64,000 nucleotides of DNA from Lachnospiraceae bacterium (GCA_910575475.1 CAJTGD010000018.1:56540-120539), one strand, 5' to 3'. Shown: positions 1-10,632, counted from the stretch's first letter. The notes: generated from the sequence alone by a model not told the origin. A program made the numbers and translations.

Positions 1-435
1 GGGATGAAATTTTATACGGAAAACCGAATGCTCAATATCGTACTGAATGACAAGCTGAAGACTTTTGTCCAGGATCAGGTGCAGTGCAATCTGGGCGGCG
101 TGGGACTGGACTTTATTGCAGATCTGGATATCACCACGATCTTTGCGAATCTATTGGACAATGCGGTGGAGGAGAGTAAAGGGAAAGCGGATTTCTGGAT
201 TCGGATCCGCGGGGAGCAGATTCAGGATTTTATCCTCATTAAGATAGAAAATCCTTATGTGGAATGTCCGGCAAACGGAAAATCCACCAAGCCGGGGCAT
301 GAAGGGCTGGGCCTGCAGAATGTCCGGCAGGCGCTGGGAAAATATCAGGGGGATATGGAGATACGGAAGGAAGAAGGGATTTTTTCGGTGACGATGTTGT
401 TTGCGGCGCAATACGGGGAGGGCAAAACACAATGA
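1..435 (+). CDS. Sensor histidine kinase, GHKL ATPase domain (C-terminal part)
   Basis: This is the C-terminal end of a gene that begins left of the window; the frame is open from base 1. The visible part is the ATP-binding domain of an AgrC/citrate-type GHKL kinase. The N box reads NLLDNAVEES, and a G box reads GHEGLGLQNVRQAL near the end. The H-box and membrane sensor part are outside the window. GHKL kinases of this kind usually pair with LytTR regulators in peptide quorum sensing, but no partner is visible. The stop overlaps the next start by four bases (ATGA), so the two are probably cotranscribed. Confidence 0.85.
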   Translation, partial: GMKFYTENRMLNIVLNDKLKTFVQDQVQCNLGGVGLDFIADLDITTIFANLLDNAVEESKGKADFWIRIRGEQIQDFILIKIENPYVECPANGKSTKPGHEGLGLQNVRQALGKYQGDMEIRKEEGIFSVTMLFAAQYGEGKTQ

Positions 436-893
436 GCGGAATCATAGAAAGAATGACAGATCTGGCAGGACTGCTGGAACGGATCGCGGGACTGCTGACG
501 GGTCTGTCTATGGTGGTGTGTCTGCTGACCGGTTGCCGGTCCCTGGGCACAGAGCTGCCGGAATCCTTTGACGAAGAACGGATGGAGGAGGAAGCGCTGC
601 GCGCCATTGACTACTTTAACGAGAAGGATTATCAGAGCGTCCTGGATATGGGCTGCACGGAGTTTCAGGAGTTTATCACGGCCGAGGAATTTGCGGAGCA
701 ATGCGATCCGATCCTGGATAAGCGGGGAAAGTTCCGGGAGATCGTCAAGACCGTATCCATGGGCTGTAAAAACGAAGAGGGGGAAGTGGAATATGGAGGG
801 CTCGTACTGGTTGCGGACTATGAGGATGGAAGGATCTGCTTTCACATTACGATCAATGAAAATATGGAATTGATGGAATTTTTAGTGCAATAG
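432..893 (+). CDS. Small lipoprotein, DUF3887-like
   Basis: 153 residues. A hydrophobic stretch ends in a lipobox-like LLTGC around residue 35, so the mature protein is probably a membrane-anchored lipoprotein outside the cell. The rest is an acidic NTF2/DUF3887-like module (EEALRAIDYFNEKDYQSVLDM, with helix then beta strands), a family found beside bacteriocin and immunity-like genes. The unusually long n-region before the lipobox suggests that a later start may be used. It is coupled by ATGA overlap to the kinase and is followed 12 bases later by a CPBP protease. Function unknown. Confidence 0.7.
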   Translation: MSGIIERMTDLAGLLERIAGLLTGLSMVVCLLTGCRSLGTELPESFDEERMEEEALRAIDYFNEKDYQSVLDMGCTEFQEFITAEEFAEQCDPILDKRGKFREIVKTVSMGCKNEEGEVEYGGLVLVADYEDGRICFHITINENMELMEFLVQ

Positions 894-911
894 AAGAGGA
901 GGAAAATGAGA

Positions 912-1898
912 ATGAAATTATCACAGATTCAAAAGAAGCAACTGGGAATTTATGTGATCATAGCATATGGTATCACGTTTTTGATGGGGCTGCCGATGGG
1001 GCTTGGTTACAATCGGGGGCTGGATGTCAGTGTATTTCCCAATGCGCAGATGATGTATCCGGCAGCAGGAGTGATGCTGGCATATCTGATAACGGAAAAA
1101 GGGAAAGCAGAGCTGCCGAAGCGGTTTTTTATTACATATCTTGCAGCTACGGTACTGATGCTGGCCAGTGCTGTCGGGAGCGTGCTCCTGCCGGATATCA
1201 CCTGGATGGGAATCTGCAATCTGGTCATGGTTGGCGGAAGTGTACTGGCGTGGATTATGCTACTTACGGAAAAGAAGGAAAAGCGGATCGCTTATGGCTT
1301 GAAGGGGAAGAATATAAAAGCATCCGTGTTCTGTGTACTGCTGTTCGTGGGATTGTATCTGCTGCGAGCGGTTCTTTCCTATGCGGTATCCGGTCAGATG
1401 TCCGCAGTGGGAGAGATCGCGGGGAATCCTATGACCTGGATCATGGCAGGATCTCTGATCATCAATTTCTTCCTAGTATTTATCGCGTTTTTCGGGGAGG
1501 AATATGGATGGCGGTATTATCTGCAGCCGTTGCTGCAGTCCCGTTTCGGAAAGCGGCGGGGCGTGATCCTTCTGGGCGTGGTCTGGGGGCTCTGGCATCT
1601 GCCGGTGAACTTCTTTTATTACAGCCCGGGAACCGGCCTGATCAGCGCGGCGGGACAGCAGATTACCTGTATCACGCTGGGGATCTTCTTCGCCTACGCC
1701 TATATGAAAACAGAAAATATCTGGGTGCCGGTGGTGCTGCATTTCCTGAATAATAACCTGGTGCCGATCATAACCGGGACGTACAGCGCAGACATTATCC
1801 AGGGACAGACCATGAGCTGGGCGGATCTGATACCGCTGCTTGTGGTGAATGGTGTTTTGTTCGGCGGATTCCTGGCGGCGAAGGAATTTCGGGAGTAA
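912..1898 (+). CDS. CPBP family intramembrane glutamic endopeptidase
   Basis: Polytopic membrane protein of about 328 residues. The three conserved CPBP/Abi motifs are visible: GEEYGWRYYL (EExxxR, catalytic Glu pair), WGLWHLP (motif 2) and a late HFLNNN. Family members process prenylated or signal peptides and often serve as self-immunity proteins near bacteriocin or quorum-sensing loci. Here the gene follows a GHKL kinase and a lipoprotein, which fits that setting. A strong AGAGGAGG lies at 895-902. The ATG at 906 is too close to it (3 nt), so the ATG at 912 (9 nt) is preferred. Confidence 0.85.
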   Translation: MKLSQIQKKQLGIYVIIAYGITFLMGLPMGLGYNRGLDVSVFPNAQMMYPAAGVMLAYLITEKGKAELPKRFFITYLAATVLMLASAVGSVLLPDITWMGICNLVMVGGSVLAWIMLLTEKKEKRIAYGLKGKNIKASVFCVLLFVGLYLLRAVLSYAVSGQMSAVGEIAGNPMTWIMAGSLIINFFLVFIAFFGEEYGWRYYLQPLLQSRFGKRRGVILLGVVWGLWHLPVNFFYYSPGTGLISAAGQQITCITLGIFFAYAYMKTENIWVPVVLHFLNNNLVPIITGTYSADIIQGQTMSWADLIPLLVVNGVLFGGFLAAKEFRE

Positions 1899-2048
1899 AA
1901 TTTGTGTGTTTGATTTCGGGAAATGCTGTTTGCCGCGGCGTATTGCGGGTACACAGCTATTTCCCAATTGCAAGTTCCTTACTTCCATAGCCACTGATAT
2001 TTCCTGCGCTGCTGTAGAAGGATATCATAGAATCTCTGTCTGACATTC

Positions 2049-2399
2049 TCAGGATAGATTTGTTCCTGATTCCCTCTCAATCCGAATCCAAAAATCGTCC
2101 TCCGCCATCCTCCCCTCAGTCTTTTCTATGATCAGCATAGGATCATAAAACGGAAGGTCTAAATCTTTCAGTATAAGCTTCATTTTATCACGCGTCCTTG
2201 GAAAGCATCTGGATTCGAGGAACTCTTCATACTGCTGAAATGTCGGTTTCTCAATATTGCCGAATGCGCGTTTTAAAAAATAGTCCGCATAGTTTGTGAC
2301 TTCAATCTTTTTGTTTTTTACATCTACATCGATGATCGTGCAGAGTTCATCCCGAAACATGTAATATAATCTGAGCGAATACTTTTTCTCAGGCAACAT
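2049..2399 (-). CDS. Hypothetical protein, 116 aa
   Basis: Product not recognised. It is a compact soluble protein with no signal or membrane segment, beginning MLPEKKYSLRLYYMFRDE and ending in a charged tail with the DDFWIRI pattern. The gene has its own promoter (minus strand TTGAAT-N17-TATTAT at 2478-2450) and a good GGAGG site just upstream of the start. It therefore looks like a real single-gene unit, convergent with the CPBP gene. Confidence 0.65.
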   Translation of the reverse strand: MLPEKKYSLRLYYMFRDELCTIIDVDVKNKKIEVTNYADYFLKRAFGNIEKPTFQQYEEFLESRCFPRTRDKMKLILKDLDLPFYDPMLIIEKTEGRMAEDDFWIRIERESGTNLS

Positions 2400-2449
2400 A
2401 TGCGTCCTCCTTCATCAGGTACTGCTGTCGGCAGGGCTTCTATGGAACT

Positions 2450-2478
2450 ATAATACACTGTTTGGAAAAGAAATTCAA
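2450..2478 (-). promoter_or_regulatory. Promoter of the 116-aa hypothetical gene
   Basis: Reading the minus strand, TTGAAT and TATTAT are separated by 17 bases, about 50 bases before the start codon at 2399. It lies back to back with the plus-strand promoter at 2505. Confidence 0.6.
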
Positions 2479-2504
2479 TTTCCAGATTTTATTTCATGCT
2501 TTTA

Positions 2505-2554
2505 TTGACATATGTATCTTATGTGATACAATGCGATGTATCATAAAAGATACA
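2505..2554 (+). promoter_or_regulatory. Orphan promoter with twin dyads
   Basis: TTGACA (2505-2510) and TACAAT (2527-2532) are 16 bases apart. Two copies of the palindrome TGTATC-N6-GATACA lie at 2513-2530 and 2537-2554, one over the spacer and -10 and one just downstream, 24 bases apart centre to centre. This is a classic repressor layout. The 2555-2700 stretch that follows holds no gene, only very short open frames with fair ribosome sites (for example eight codons from 2624). The gene that this promoter served seems to be lost. Confidence 0.6.
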
Positions 2555-2707
2555 GAAAAATATTGTAAAGAACACCTTTATGCAGAGAAGCACATGAAGG
2601 AACGGATAAGACTGGAGAGATAATATGCAGTATGGGAAAGATATGGATTAATATCAGTCTGGAGGAAAAAGAATAGATTGGAAAGTGATTTTACCAAATA
2701 AATATAT

Positions 2708-2752
2708 TTACTTTCTCGCTTAAAAAATGATATGATTTAAGCGAGAAAGTAA
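2708..2752. promoter_or_regulatory. AbiE operator and promoter
   Basis: A perfect inverted repeat with 17-base arms (2708-2724 and 2736-2752; arm core CTTTCTCGCTTAA) and an 11-base spacer lies just upstream of the antitoxin gene. The -10 box TATGAT (2731-2736) is in the spacer and a -35-like TTTACT (2707-2712) is in the left arm. AbiEi antitoxins are known to bind inverted repeats at their own promoter, so this is the likely autoregulatory site. Confidence 0.75.
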
Positions 2753-2766
2753 GGAGGGCGAATTGT

Positions 2767-3360
2767 ATGAGCAATGAAAGTATTTTGCGGAAATTAATTG
2801 AAAAAAATAATGGATATTTGCTTACTTCCATAGCTGTAGAGAAGGGCATTACAAAACCATATTTGGCAAAATATGTAAAGGAAAACAAGCTGGAGAAGGT
2901 TGCAAGAGGCATCTATATAACGGATGATGTATGGCCCGATGAGCTGTATATTATGCAAGTAAGAAGTAAAGCTGTTATTTTTTCGGGTGAAACAGCACTT
3001 TATCTCCATAATTTGATGGATAGGGAATACTCTAAGATTTGTGTGTCTGTCCCTACAGGCTATAATGCTATGCACTTAAAAGCAGAAAATCTACAGGTGA
3101 AATATGCCGCAAAATGTTTTTACCAGATGGGTGTGTGCATGGTGCCGTCATATAGTGGGAATATGGTCAGGGTTTATAATAAAGAAAGGTGTATCTGTGA
3201 TTTGATTGCAAATAGAAATAAGACAAAAGTACAGAATTTTCAAACTGCGATCAAAGAGTATATGTTTGGAAAGGGCAAGAAATTGTCAAGACTGATTGAA
3301 TACGCAGAAAAATTAGAGATTCGGGATGAAGTAATGAAGTATGTGGAAGTATTTGTATGA
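2767..3360 (+). CDS. Type IV toxin-antitoxin AbiEi family antitoxin
   Basis: 197 residues. The N-terminus (about 1-60) is a winged helix typical of AbiEi (LIEKNNGYLLTSIAVEKGITKPYLAKYVK, then LEKVARGIYI). The C-terminal part carries the family pattern with F(S)GETALYLHNLMDRE. AbiEi proteins repress their own operon and counter the AbiEii nucleotidyltransferase toxin in abortive phage defence. The gene overlaps the toxin gene by four bases and sits behind a perfect dyad operator. It is clearly more AT-rich than its neighbours, which suggests lateral transfer. The antitoxin looks intact although the toxin is broken. Confidence 0.88.
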   Translation: MSNESILRKLIEKNNGYLLTSIAVEKGITKPYLAKYVKENKLEKVARGIYITDDVWPDELYIMQVRSKAVIFSGETALYLHNLMDREYSKICVSVPTGYNAMHLKAENLQVKYAAKCFYQMGVCMVPSYSGNMVRVYNKERCICDLIANRNKTKVQNFQTAIKEYMFGKGKKLSRLIEYAEKLEIRDEVMKYVEVFV

Positions 3361-4084
3361 TCCATACATCAAAGCAGTTAAAGGATAAGGTACGTAATAT
3401 TTCAAAAGGTGACAATGATATTGCAAAGACGCTTATAAGAAACTTTATGATGGAACGCTTTCTGGAACGAATTTCTATATCTGATTATAATAACAATTTT
3501 ATTCTTAAAGGCGGAATGCTTGTTGCATCAATCGTAGGTGTTGATATGAGGGCGACAATGGATATTGATACGACAGTGAATGCATTACCGCTGAATGAAA
3601 ACGATATACAAAAAATTATTTCAGAGATATGTGCTATTCCGGTGGAAGATGGTGTTCTTGCAAGAGGTACCGCAAATACAAGACTTAGAGATTTTTATGA
3701 TGTTTACAGCATTATGAAAATGCATGCTGTTGAGGTAGATAAGGAACTTTTGTTGAAAGCATTTTATGCAATATGCAAGAAAAGAGAATCATTGTTTACA
3801 AATGAGGATATGGAAGGGTACTCGCACAGATAGAGGGAAATAATGGAATGGCGCAGATGTGGGAGAGATATAGAAAAAAGAATTATTTTGTCGGAAGCTT
3901 AAATTGGGAATATGTATTAATGGATGTTTCACAAATGATTCGTACATATATAATTAACGAATCTGCTAATGAGAGTTTGAAATATCATGCTGTAGAAATA
4001 TCAGAAGAGCAGATTCACAGTGGCTTGACAAAAGATGCGAGGACAGCGTTGGGGGAACTGAGAAAAAAATATTGTCAGCAATGA
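3357..4084 (+). pseudogene. AbiEii/AbiGii toxin, degenerate
   Basis: The N-terminal nucleotidyltransferase signature is kept (FILKGGMLVAS and MRATMDIDTT, the GG...DxD pattern). Two lesions are visible. First, in the family a long segment separates the VEDGV-like strand from the RGTANTRLRDFYDVY motif. Here VEDGV is followed almost directly by LARGTANTR, so dozens of residues are missing in frame. Second, near 3812-3818 the frame changes. The upstream frame stops at 3833, while the other frame reads VLAQIEGNNGMAQMWERYRK straight through 3818 to the stop at 4084, as in intact homologues. The toxin is very probably inactive. Confidence 0.8.
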
Positions 4085-4114
4085 TTCAGATTGGTTAAGA
4101 ATAGTAGTCTATTG

Positions 4115-4147
4115 AACGGCTGGGAGATTTCCCTGCCGTTTTTTTTT
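4115..4147 (+). terminator. Rho-independent terminator after abiE
   Basis: The stem AACGGC-T-GGGA / TCCC-T-GCCGTT is followed by a long T run (4139-4147). Confidence 0.85.
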
Positions 4148-4170
4148 CTTTTTTAAAAATGTCAGAAAAT

Positions 4171-4322
4171 TTTGAAACGCAGAAAACATGTAAAAAATTC
4201 ACAAAATGAAATCTTGAAAATAAAGAAAATACGTTTAAACACAGAAATTAAATTGTGATAATTGCTGAAAATCTTTGAATCACAGAAAAATAATTGACAA
4301 TAACAAAGATTTAGAGTACTAT
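4171..4322 (+). promoter_or_regulatory. Promoter and repeated operator words of the first sugar locus
   Basis: The promoter is TTGACA (4294-4299), N17, TACTAT (4317-4322). Immediately upstream lies TTTGAATCACAGAAAA (4274-4289), four bases from the -35 box. Related words sit further up: TTTGAAACGCAGAAAA (4171-4186), TTGAAAATAAAGAAAA (4214-4229) and TTTAAACACAGAAAT (4234-4248). The same word at the same distance precedes the symporter promoter at 13001. The DeoR regulator encoded between them is the obvious candidate binder. Confidence 0.7.
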
Positions 4323-4344
4323 ATAGGTACATCAAGAAACAACG

Positions 4345-4358
4345 TTTCCGGCCGGAAA
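4345..4358. promoter_or_regulatory. Palindrome in the leader of the first sugar locus
   Basis: TTTCCGGCCGGAAA is a perfect 14-base palindrome about 23 bases beyond the -10 box. A downstream operator or roadblock site is possible. A related TTCGGCCGGAA occurs at 17042-17052 in the leader of the ABC operon. Confidence 0.4.
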
Positions 4359-4428
4359 ACGGGAGATGCGAGAAGCAAAGAAACAGCAAAAGTGTAACTT
4401 ATTTTTCAGGAAAGAAAAGGAGAAGAAC

Positions 4429-5505
4429 ATGAAAGCATTAGCAAGATATGGAAAAGAATTTGGCGGATATCGGATGATCGACGTACCGGAGCCGACATGC
4501 GGACCGGAAGACATTATCATTGAGATCAAGGCGGCAGCGATCTGCGGAGCCGATATGAAGCACTACAAGGTGGATAACGGTTCTGACGAATTCAATTCCA
4601 TCCGCGGCCATGAATTTGCCGGAGAGATCGTAAAGGTAGGCGAGCTGGTGAAGGACTGGAAGGTAGGACAGAGAGTCGTATCTGACAACAGTGCTCATGT
4701 ATGCGGTGTATGCCCGGCCTGCGAACAGGGAGACTTCCTCTGCTGTGAGAGCAAGGTAAATCTTGGACTGGACAACAACACATGGGGCGGCGGATTTTCT
4801 AAGTACTGCAAGGTTCCCGGCGAGATCCTGAGAATCCACAAACACGCAATCTGGGAGATTCCGGAGAATGTAAAATACGAAGAAGCCGCAGTGCTCGATC
4901 CGATCTGCAACTCCTATAAGGCAATCGCACAGCAGGCGCATCTCCTTCCGGGACAGGACGTGGTTGTATTCGGAACAGGCCCCTTAGGACTCTTCGCGGT
5001 ACAGGTTGCAAGGATCATGGGCGCTGTGAACATCGTGATGGTAGGTCTGGAAGAAGACACGAAGGTCCGCTTCGGTGTTGCGAAAGAACTGGGCGCTACC
5101 CATGTAGTAAACGGCTCCAAGGAAGATGTGGTAAAGAGATGTACCGAGATCTGCGGAAGAGACAATCTTGGCCTGGTTGTAGAGTGCTCCGGCGCAAACA
5201 TTGCTTTGAAGCAGGCGATTGAGATGCTCCGTCCCAACGGCGAGGTGGTTCGTGTAGGCATGGGCTTCAAGCCGCTGGAATTCTCCATCAACGACATTAC
5301 TTCATGGAACAAGAGCATCATCGGACATATGGCATACGACTCCACTTCCTGGAGAAACGCGATCCGTCTCCTGGAATCCGGACAGATCAAGGTTCAGCCG
5401 ATGATCACACACAGACTTGGGCTGTCCCAGTGGGAAGAAGGATTCGAACTGATGGCAAATAAAGAAGCAATCAAGGTGATCTTCCATTACGATTTTGAGG
5501 ACTGA
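4429..5505 (+). CDS. Zinc-dependent medium-chain sugar/polyol dehydrogenase
   Basis: 358 residues from the ATG at 4429, which has AGGAG at 4418-4422; a longer frame upstream lacks such a site. It is a GroES-like zinc alcohol dehydrogenase. Catalytic zinc residues lie in AAICGADMKH and GHEFAGEI. The structural zinc lobe has four Cys (CGVCPACEQGDFLC). The Rossmann glycine motif is VVFGTGPLGLFAVQVA. The likely role is NAD-dependent oxidation of a sugar alcohol or C-OH of a sugar (sorbitol/threonine dehydrogenase class). It is first in the operon and five bases before the epimerase. A second, distinct dehydrogenase follows at 7614, suggesting two oxidoreductive steps or an isomerisation by oxidation and reduction. 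Confidence 0.87.
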   Translation: MKALARYGKEFGGYRMIDVPEPTCGPEDIIIEIKAAAICGADMKHYKVDNGSDEFNSIRGHEFAGEIVKVGELVKDWKVGQRVVSDNSAHVCGVCPACEQGDFLCCESKVNLGLDNNTWGGGFSKYCKVPGEILRIHKHAIWEIPENVKYEEAAVLDPICNSYKAIAQQAHLLPGQDVVVFGTGPLGLFAVQVARIMGAVNIVMVGLEEDTKVRFGVAKELGATHVVNGSKEDVVKRCTEICGRDNLGLVVECSGANIALKQAIEMLRPNGEVVRVGMGFKPLEFSINDITSWNKSIIGHMAYDSTSWRNAIRLLESGQIKVQPMITHRLGLSQWEEGFELMANKEAIKVIFHYDFED

Positions 5506-5509
5506 TATC

Positions 5510-6076
5510 ATGGAAAAAAAGTTATTATTGGCGCCGTCCATGGGATGCTGCGATCTGTACGACTTTGAGAATCAGGTCCGGTTCATTGACGAACATGCGG
5601 ATTTTCTCCATATCGACATCAAGGACGGCAATTATGTAAAAACCTTCGGCGTAGGCCCCGACTTCATGACAGTTCTGAAAAAGGTTGTGAAAACCCCCAT
5701 GGATGCCCACCTGATGATCCGGCATCCCCAGGAATACATAGAAGCCTGTGCCGAGGCCGGCGCGGAATATATCACACCTCATACGGACTGCATCGAGAGC
5801 GACGCGTTTGTAACACTGAACAAGATCATTTCCCTCGGATGCAAGGCAGGCATCGCCATGAATCCGGCAGCGCCTCTGGAAGGGATCCGCTATTATCTGC
5901 CGCTTCTGTCCAAGGTGACGATCATGATCGTGGACGCAGGCTATGCGGGACAGAAGGTGATCACGCAGATGTACGACAAGATCCGTACTCTGGTGCAGTG
6001 GAGAGAAGAAATGGGGCTGGATTTCCTGATCGAAGCAGACGGCTCCATGAACGCAGGCTGTAAAAATACCATCTGA
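5510..6076 (+). CDS. Ribulose-/allulose-phosphate 3-epimerase family, C-terminally truncated
   Basis: 188 residues, whereas the family is about 215-230. The TIM-barrel landmarks are present: LAPSMGCCDL, metal ligands in LHIDIKDG, DAHLMI, PHTD, MNPAAP, the catalytic Asp in IMIVDAGYAGQ and EADGSMN. After that the frame ends with GCKNTI and a stop. The last strands, which carry the phosphate-binding Gly/Ser turn (GxSxxF), are missing, and only 44 bases separate the stop from the next gene. It may be an inactive or altered enzyme. Start ATG 5510 was chosen (GAGG at 5497). The AlsE-like epimerase role is inferred from the family. Confidence 0.8.
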   Translation: MEKKLLLAPSMGCCDLYDFENQVRFIDEHADFLHIDIKDGNYVKTFGVGPDFMTVLKKVVKTPMDAHLMIRHPQEYIEACAEAGAEYITPHTDCIESDAFVTLNKIISLGCKAGIAMNPAAPLEGIRYYLPLLSKVTIMIVDAGYAGQKVITQMYDKIRTLVQWREEMGLDFLIEADGSMNAGCKNTI

Positions 6077-6120
6077 GAATACAGTTATAAAAAAGGATGA
6101 GAAAGAAAGGAAAATGAATT

Positions 6121-7503
6121 ATGGCATCTAATACAAATTCAAAGAGCGTGAATATCGGTGCAAGACTTGACCGTCTCCCAAATTCAGGCTGGCATATAAA
6201 AATGTGGCTGGTATCCGCTTTTGCGCTTCTGGTGTGCTGGTCAAACGGAATCGGCGGCGCGGTACAGAATATCCTTCTGAATGAGCTTCACTGGCTGGAG
6301 GAAGGAAGCGCGCTTCTGGCAATGTGGGGAACCACTTATACGGCAGGCCAGCTGTTCGGCGCCCTGGTGGGCGGACCGATCGGCGATAAGATCGGACGTA
6401 AAAAAAGTATCTTATTATATGAGATCATCCATATCATCGCCATGATCGGCGGCGCGATCTCACCGAATGTCACAGTACTGTATGTATTCAGGCTTGTACA
6501 GGGCTTCGGGCTGGGCGCACTTCTGGTCGTATTGTTTGCAGGATTTACAGAATATGTTCCGGGCCGGAACCGCGGGGTGTGGTCCAGCCGGAACTCCTTC
6601 ATCGGAAACTGGGCACACCCGGTCTGCAACGGAATCGCATTTGTGATCGCGCTGACCGGAATCAGCTATAACATGAACTGGAGAGTTCAGTACATGATCC
6701 CGTCCATCCTTTCCATCGTTGCATCCATCCTGATCGCAAAGAAATTCCCGGAATCTCCGAGATGGCTGGAAGCACAGGGAAGAGTTGACGAAGCAGACGA
6801 GATCATGACAAGGATTGAAAAAGAGATCGAAGCTTCCACAGGCAAGCCGCTTCCGCCGGTCACAGAAGCTCCGAAGGAAGTAAAGCAGCTTCCATATTCC
6901 GCACTGTTCCGCGGAAAGCTGTTAAAGAGAACGATCGTCGGCTCACTGGTACTGATCGGTATGAATACGATCCAGTATACCTTGATGAACTGGATGCCGT
7001 CCCTGCTGAGATCCTTGGGATATGATACTTCACAGTCACAGTTCATGACCATGTTCGGACTGTTCGGCGCACCATTCGGAATCTTTATCGCGTCCCTGAT
7101 CATGGATAAGATCCCGCGGCGTGTCATGGGCGTGATCCTGCTGGCAGGCATGGCGGTATTGGGAATCATCACAGGACAGCAGACCGAGATGACGGCGCTG
7201 ATCGTTTCCACCTTCTGCCTGAACACGATCATTTACATGTATGTATGCTATGCATCCGCAGTGTATGTTCCGGAGATGTGGCCTACATCAGCGAAGCTCT
7301 CCGGTTCCGGATTCTGTAATGCAATGGGCCGTGTCAGCAATATCTTCTTCCCGTTCCTTGTAACAAGTGTTGCAAGCTCCATGGGAAGCGGCGGAGTGTT
7401 CGTCCTGATCACCATCGTAGCTGTGATCATCGCGGTATGCGTATTCATCTTCGGTGTGGAGACAAGAGGAGAGTCCGTTGAGGATATCGGAAACGTGGAA
7501 TAA
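6121..7503 (+). CDS. MFS transporter, sugar porter type
   Basis: 460 residues with about 12 membrane helices. The MFS loop signature GGPIGDKIGRKK lies after TM2, and RLVQGFGLGALLV in TM4 resembles sugar/aromatic-acid porters. A central cytoplasmic loop (about 210-255) holds PESPRWL and ARGR-like charged residues typical of the family. It is presumably the importer for the substrate handled by the flanking dehydrogenases. It has AGGAAA upstream and lies within the same transcription direction and spacing as the operon. Confidence 0.87.
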   Translation: MASNTNSKSVNIGARLDRLPNSGWHIKMWLVSAFALLVCWSNGIGGAVQNILLNELHWLEEGSALLAMWGTTYTAGQLFGALVGGPIGDKIGRKKSILLYEIIHIIAMIGGAISPNVTVLYVFRLVQGFGLGALLVVLFAGFTEYVPGRNRGVWSSRNSFIGNWAHPVCNGIAFVIALTGISYNMNWRVQYMIPSILSIVASILIAKKFPESPRWLEAQGRVDEADEIMTRIEKEIEASTGKPLPPVTEAPKEVKQLPYSALFRGKLLKRTIVGSLVLIGMNTIQYTLMNWMPSLLRSLGYDTSQSQFMTMFGLFGAPFGIFIASLIMDKIPRRVMGVILLAGMAVLGIITGQQTEMTALIVSTFCLNTIIYMYVCYASAVYVPEMWPTSAKLSGSGFCNAMGRVSNIFFPFLVTSVASSMGSGGVFVLITIVAVIIAVCVFIFGVETRGESVEDIGNVE

Positions 7504-7613
7504 AAAACTGCGGTTAGCAGTCACAGAAAAATCAACAGTCAGATGCGTCAGGAACAGATCGTGAGGAGATGGCATTGACTGCGAATATCTAAAATAGAAA
7601 GGAAATATCGGAT

Positions 7614-8663
7614 ATGAAAAATACAGAGGCAATCCTGGTTGTTCCCGGGACAATGGAAATCAAAGACGCACCCGTGCCGGTGCCGAAGGATGATGAGATC
7701 ATGCTGAAAGTGGAGTACGTAGGAATCTGCGGCTCCGATGTCCATGGATTTGAGTCAGGCCCGTTCATTCCGCCGAAGGATCCGAATCAGAAGATCGGTC
7801 TTGGACACGAATGCGCAGGAACCGTCGTACAGGTCGGAAGCAAGGTCACAAAGTTCAAACCGGGTGACCGTGTGAATATCGAGCCGGGCGTACCCTGCGG
7901 AAAATGCAAATACTGTCTGGAAGGACATTACAACATCTGTCCGGACGTGGACTTTATGGCGACACAGCCGAACTACAGAGGCGCATTGACCAACTATCTG
8001 TGCCATCCGGAGAACTTTACCTATAAGCTTCCGGAAAACATGAGCACCATGGAAGGCGCTCTGGTAGAGCCGGCCGCAGTCGGAATGCACGCGGCAATGG
8101 AAGGCGGCGCGAGACTGGGCAAGAAGATCGTGATCCTGGGCGCAGGCTGCATCGGCCTGATGACCCTGCAGGGCTGCAAGAGCCTTGGCGCTACCGATAT
8201 CGTAGTCGTAGACGTAATGCCGAAGCGTCTGGAGATGGCAAAAGAGCTTGGTGCTTCCGCAGTCATCAACGGAATGGAAGAGGATACCATCAGCAGATGT
8301 AAGGAGCTGGTGGGAGAGCTGGGCGCGGATATCGTATTTGAGACAGCGGGTTCCCAGATCACCGCAAAGCAGGCTCCGCAGATCGTTGCAAGGGGCGGCA
8401 GGATCATGATCGTAGGAACGATCCCGGGCGAAGTGCCGATCGACTTCCTGAAGATCAACCGCGAGGTGACGATCCAGACCGTATTCCGTTATGCGAACAA
8501 CTACCCGATGACGATCGACGCCATCGCATCCGGAAAATTTGATGTAAAATCCATGGTAACACATGTTTATGATTATCAGGATGTACAGAAGGCATTTGAA
8601 GAATCTGTACACTGCAAGAAGGATATCATCAAGGGCGTGATCAAGATTGAAGATGCCCAGTGA
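7614..8663 (+). CDS. Zinc-dependent sorbitol/xylitol dehydrogenase-like
   Basis: 349 residues, medium-chain dehydrogenase. Catalytic zinc site in GICGSDVHGFE and GHECAGTV; structural zinc lobe PCGKCKYCLEGHYNIC with four Cys; coenzyme glycine motif VILGAGCIGLMTLQ; VVVDVMPKRLE after the second strand, with an Asp that favours NAD. This is the sorbitol/xylitol dehydrogenase branch and differs clearly from the dehydrogenase at 4429. The ribosome site is AAAGGAAA. It is probably one redox step on the polyol or keto-sugar of this locus. Confidence 0.88.
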   Translation: MKNTEAILVVPGTMEIKDAPVPVPKDDEIMLKVEYVGICGSDVHGFESGPFIPPKDPNQKIGLGHECAGTVVQVGSKVTKFKPGDRVNIEPGVPCGKCKYCLEGHYNICPDVDFMATQPNYRGALTNYLCHPENFTYKLPENMSTMEGALVEPAAVGMHAAMEGGARLGKKIVILGAGCIGLMTLQGCKSLGATDIVVVDVMPKRLEMAKELGASAVINGMEEDTISRCKELVGELGADIVFETAGSQITAKQAPQIVARGGRIMIVGTIPGEVPIDFLKINREVTIQTVFRYANNYPMTIDAIASGKFDVKSMVTHVYDYQDVQKAFEESVHCKKDIIKGVIKIEDAQ

Positions 8664-8704
8664 CCGGACGTGCTGCAAAAGCACAGAAGTACATACAGGT
8701 TTGA

Positions 8705-10632
<1,928 letters not shown>

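Noticed and set aside
4366..4428. Longer start for the first zinc dehydrogenase
   Set aside because: The extra 21 residues are Lys-rich and lack a ribosome site; ATG 4429 has AGGAG and matches the family start.
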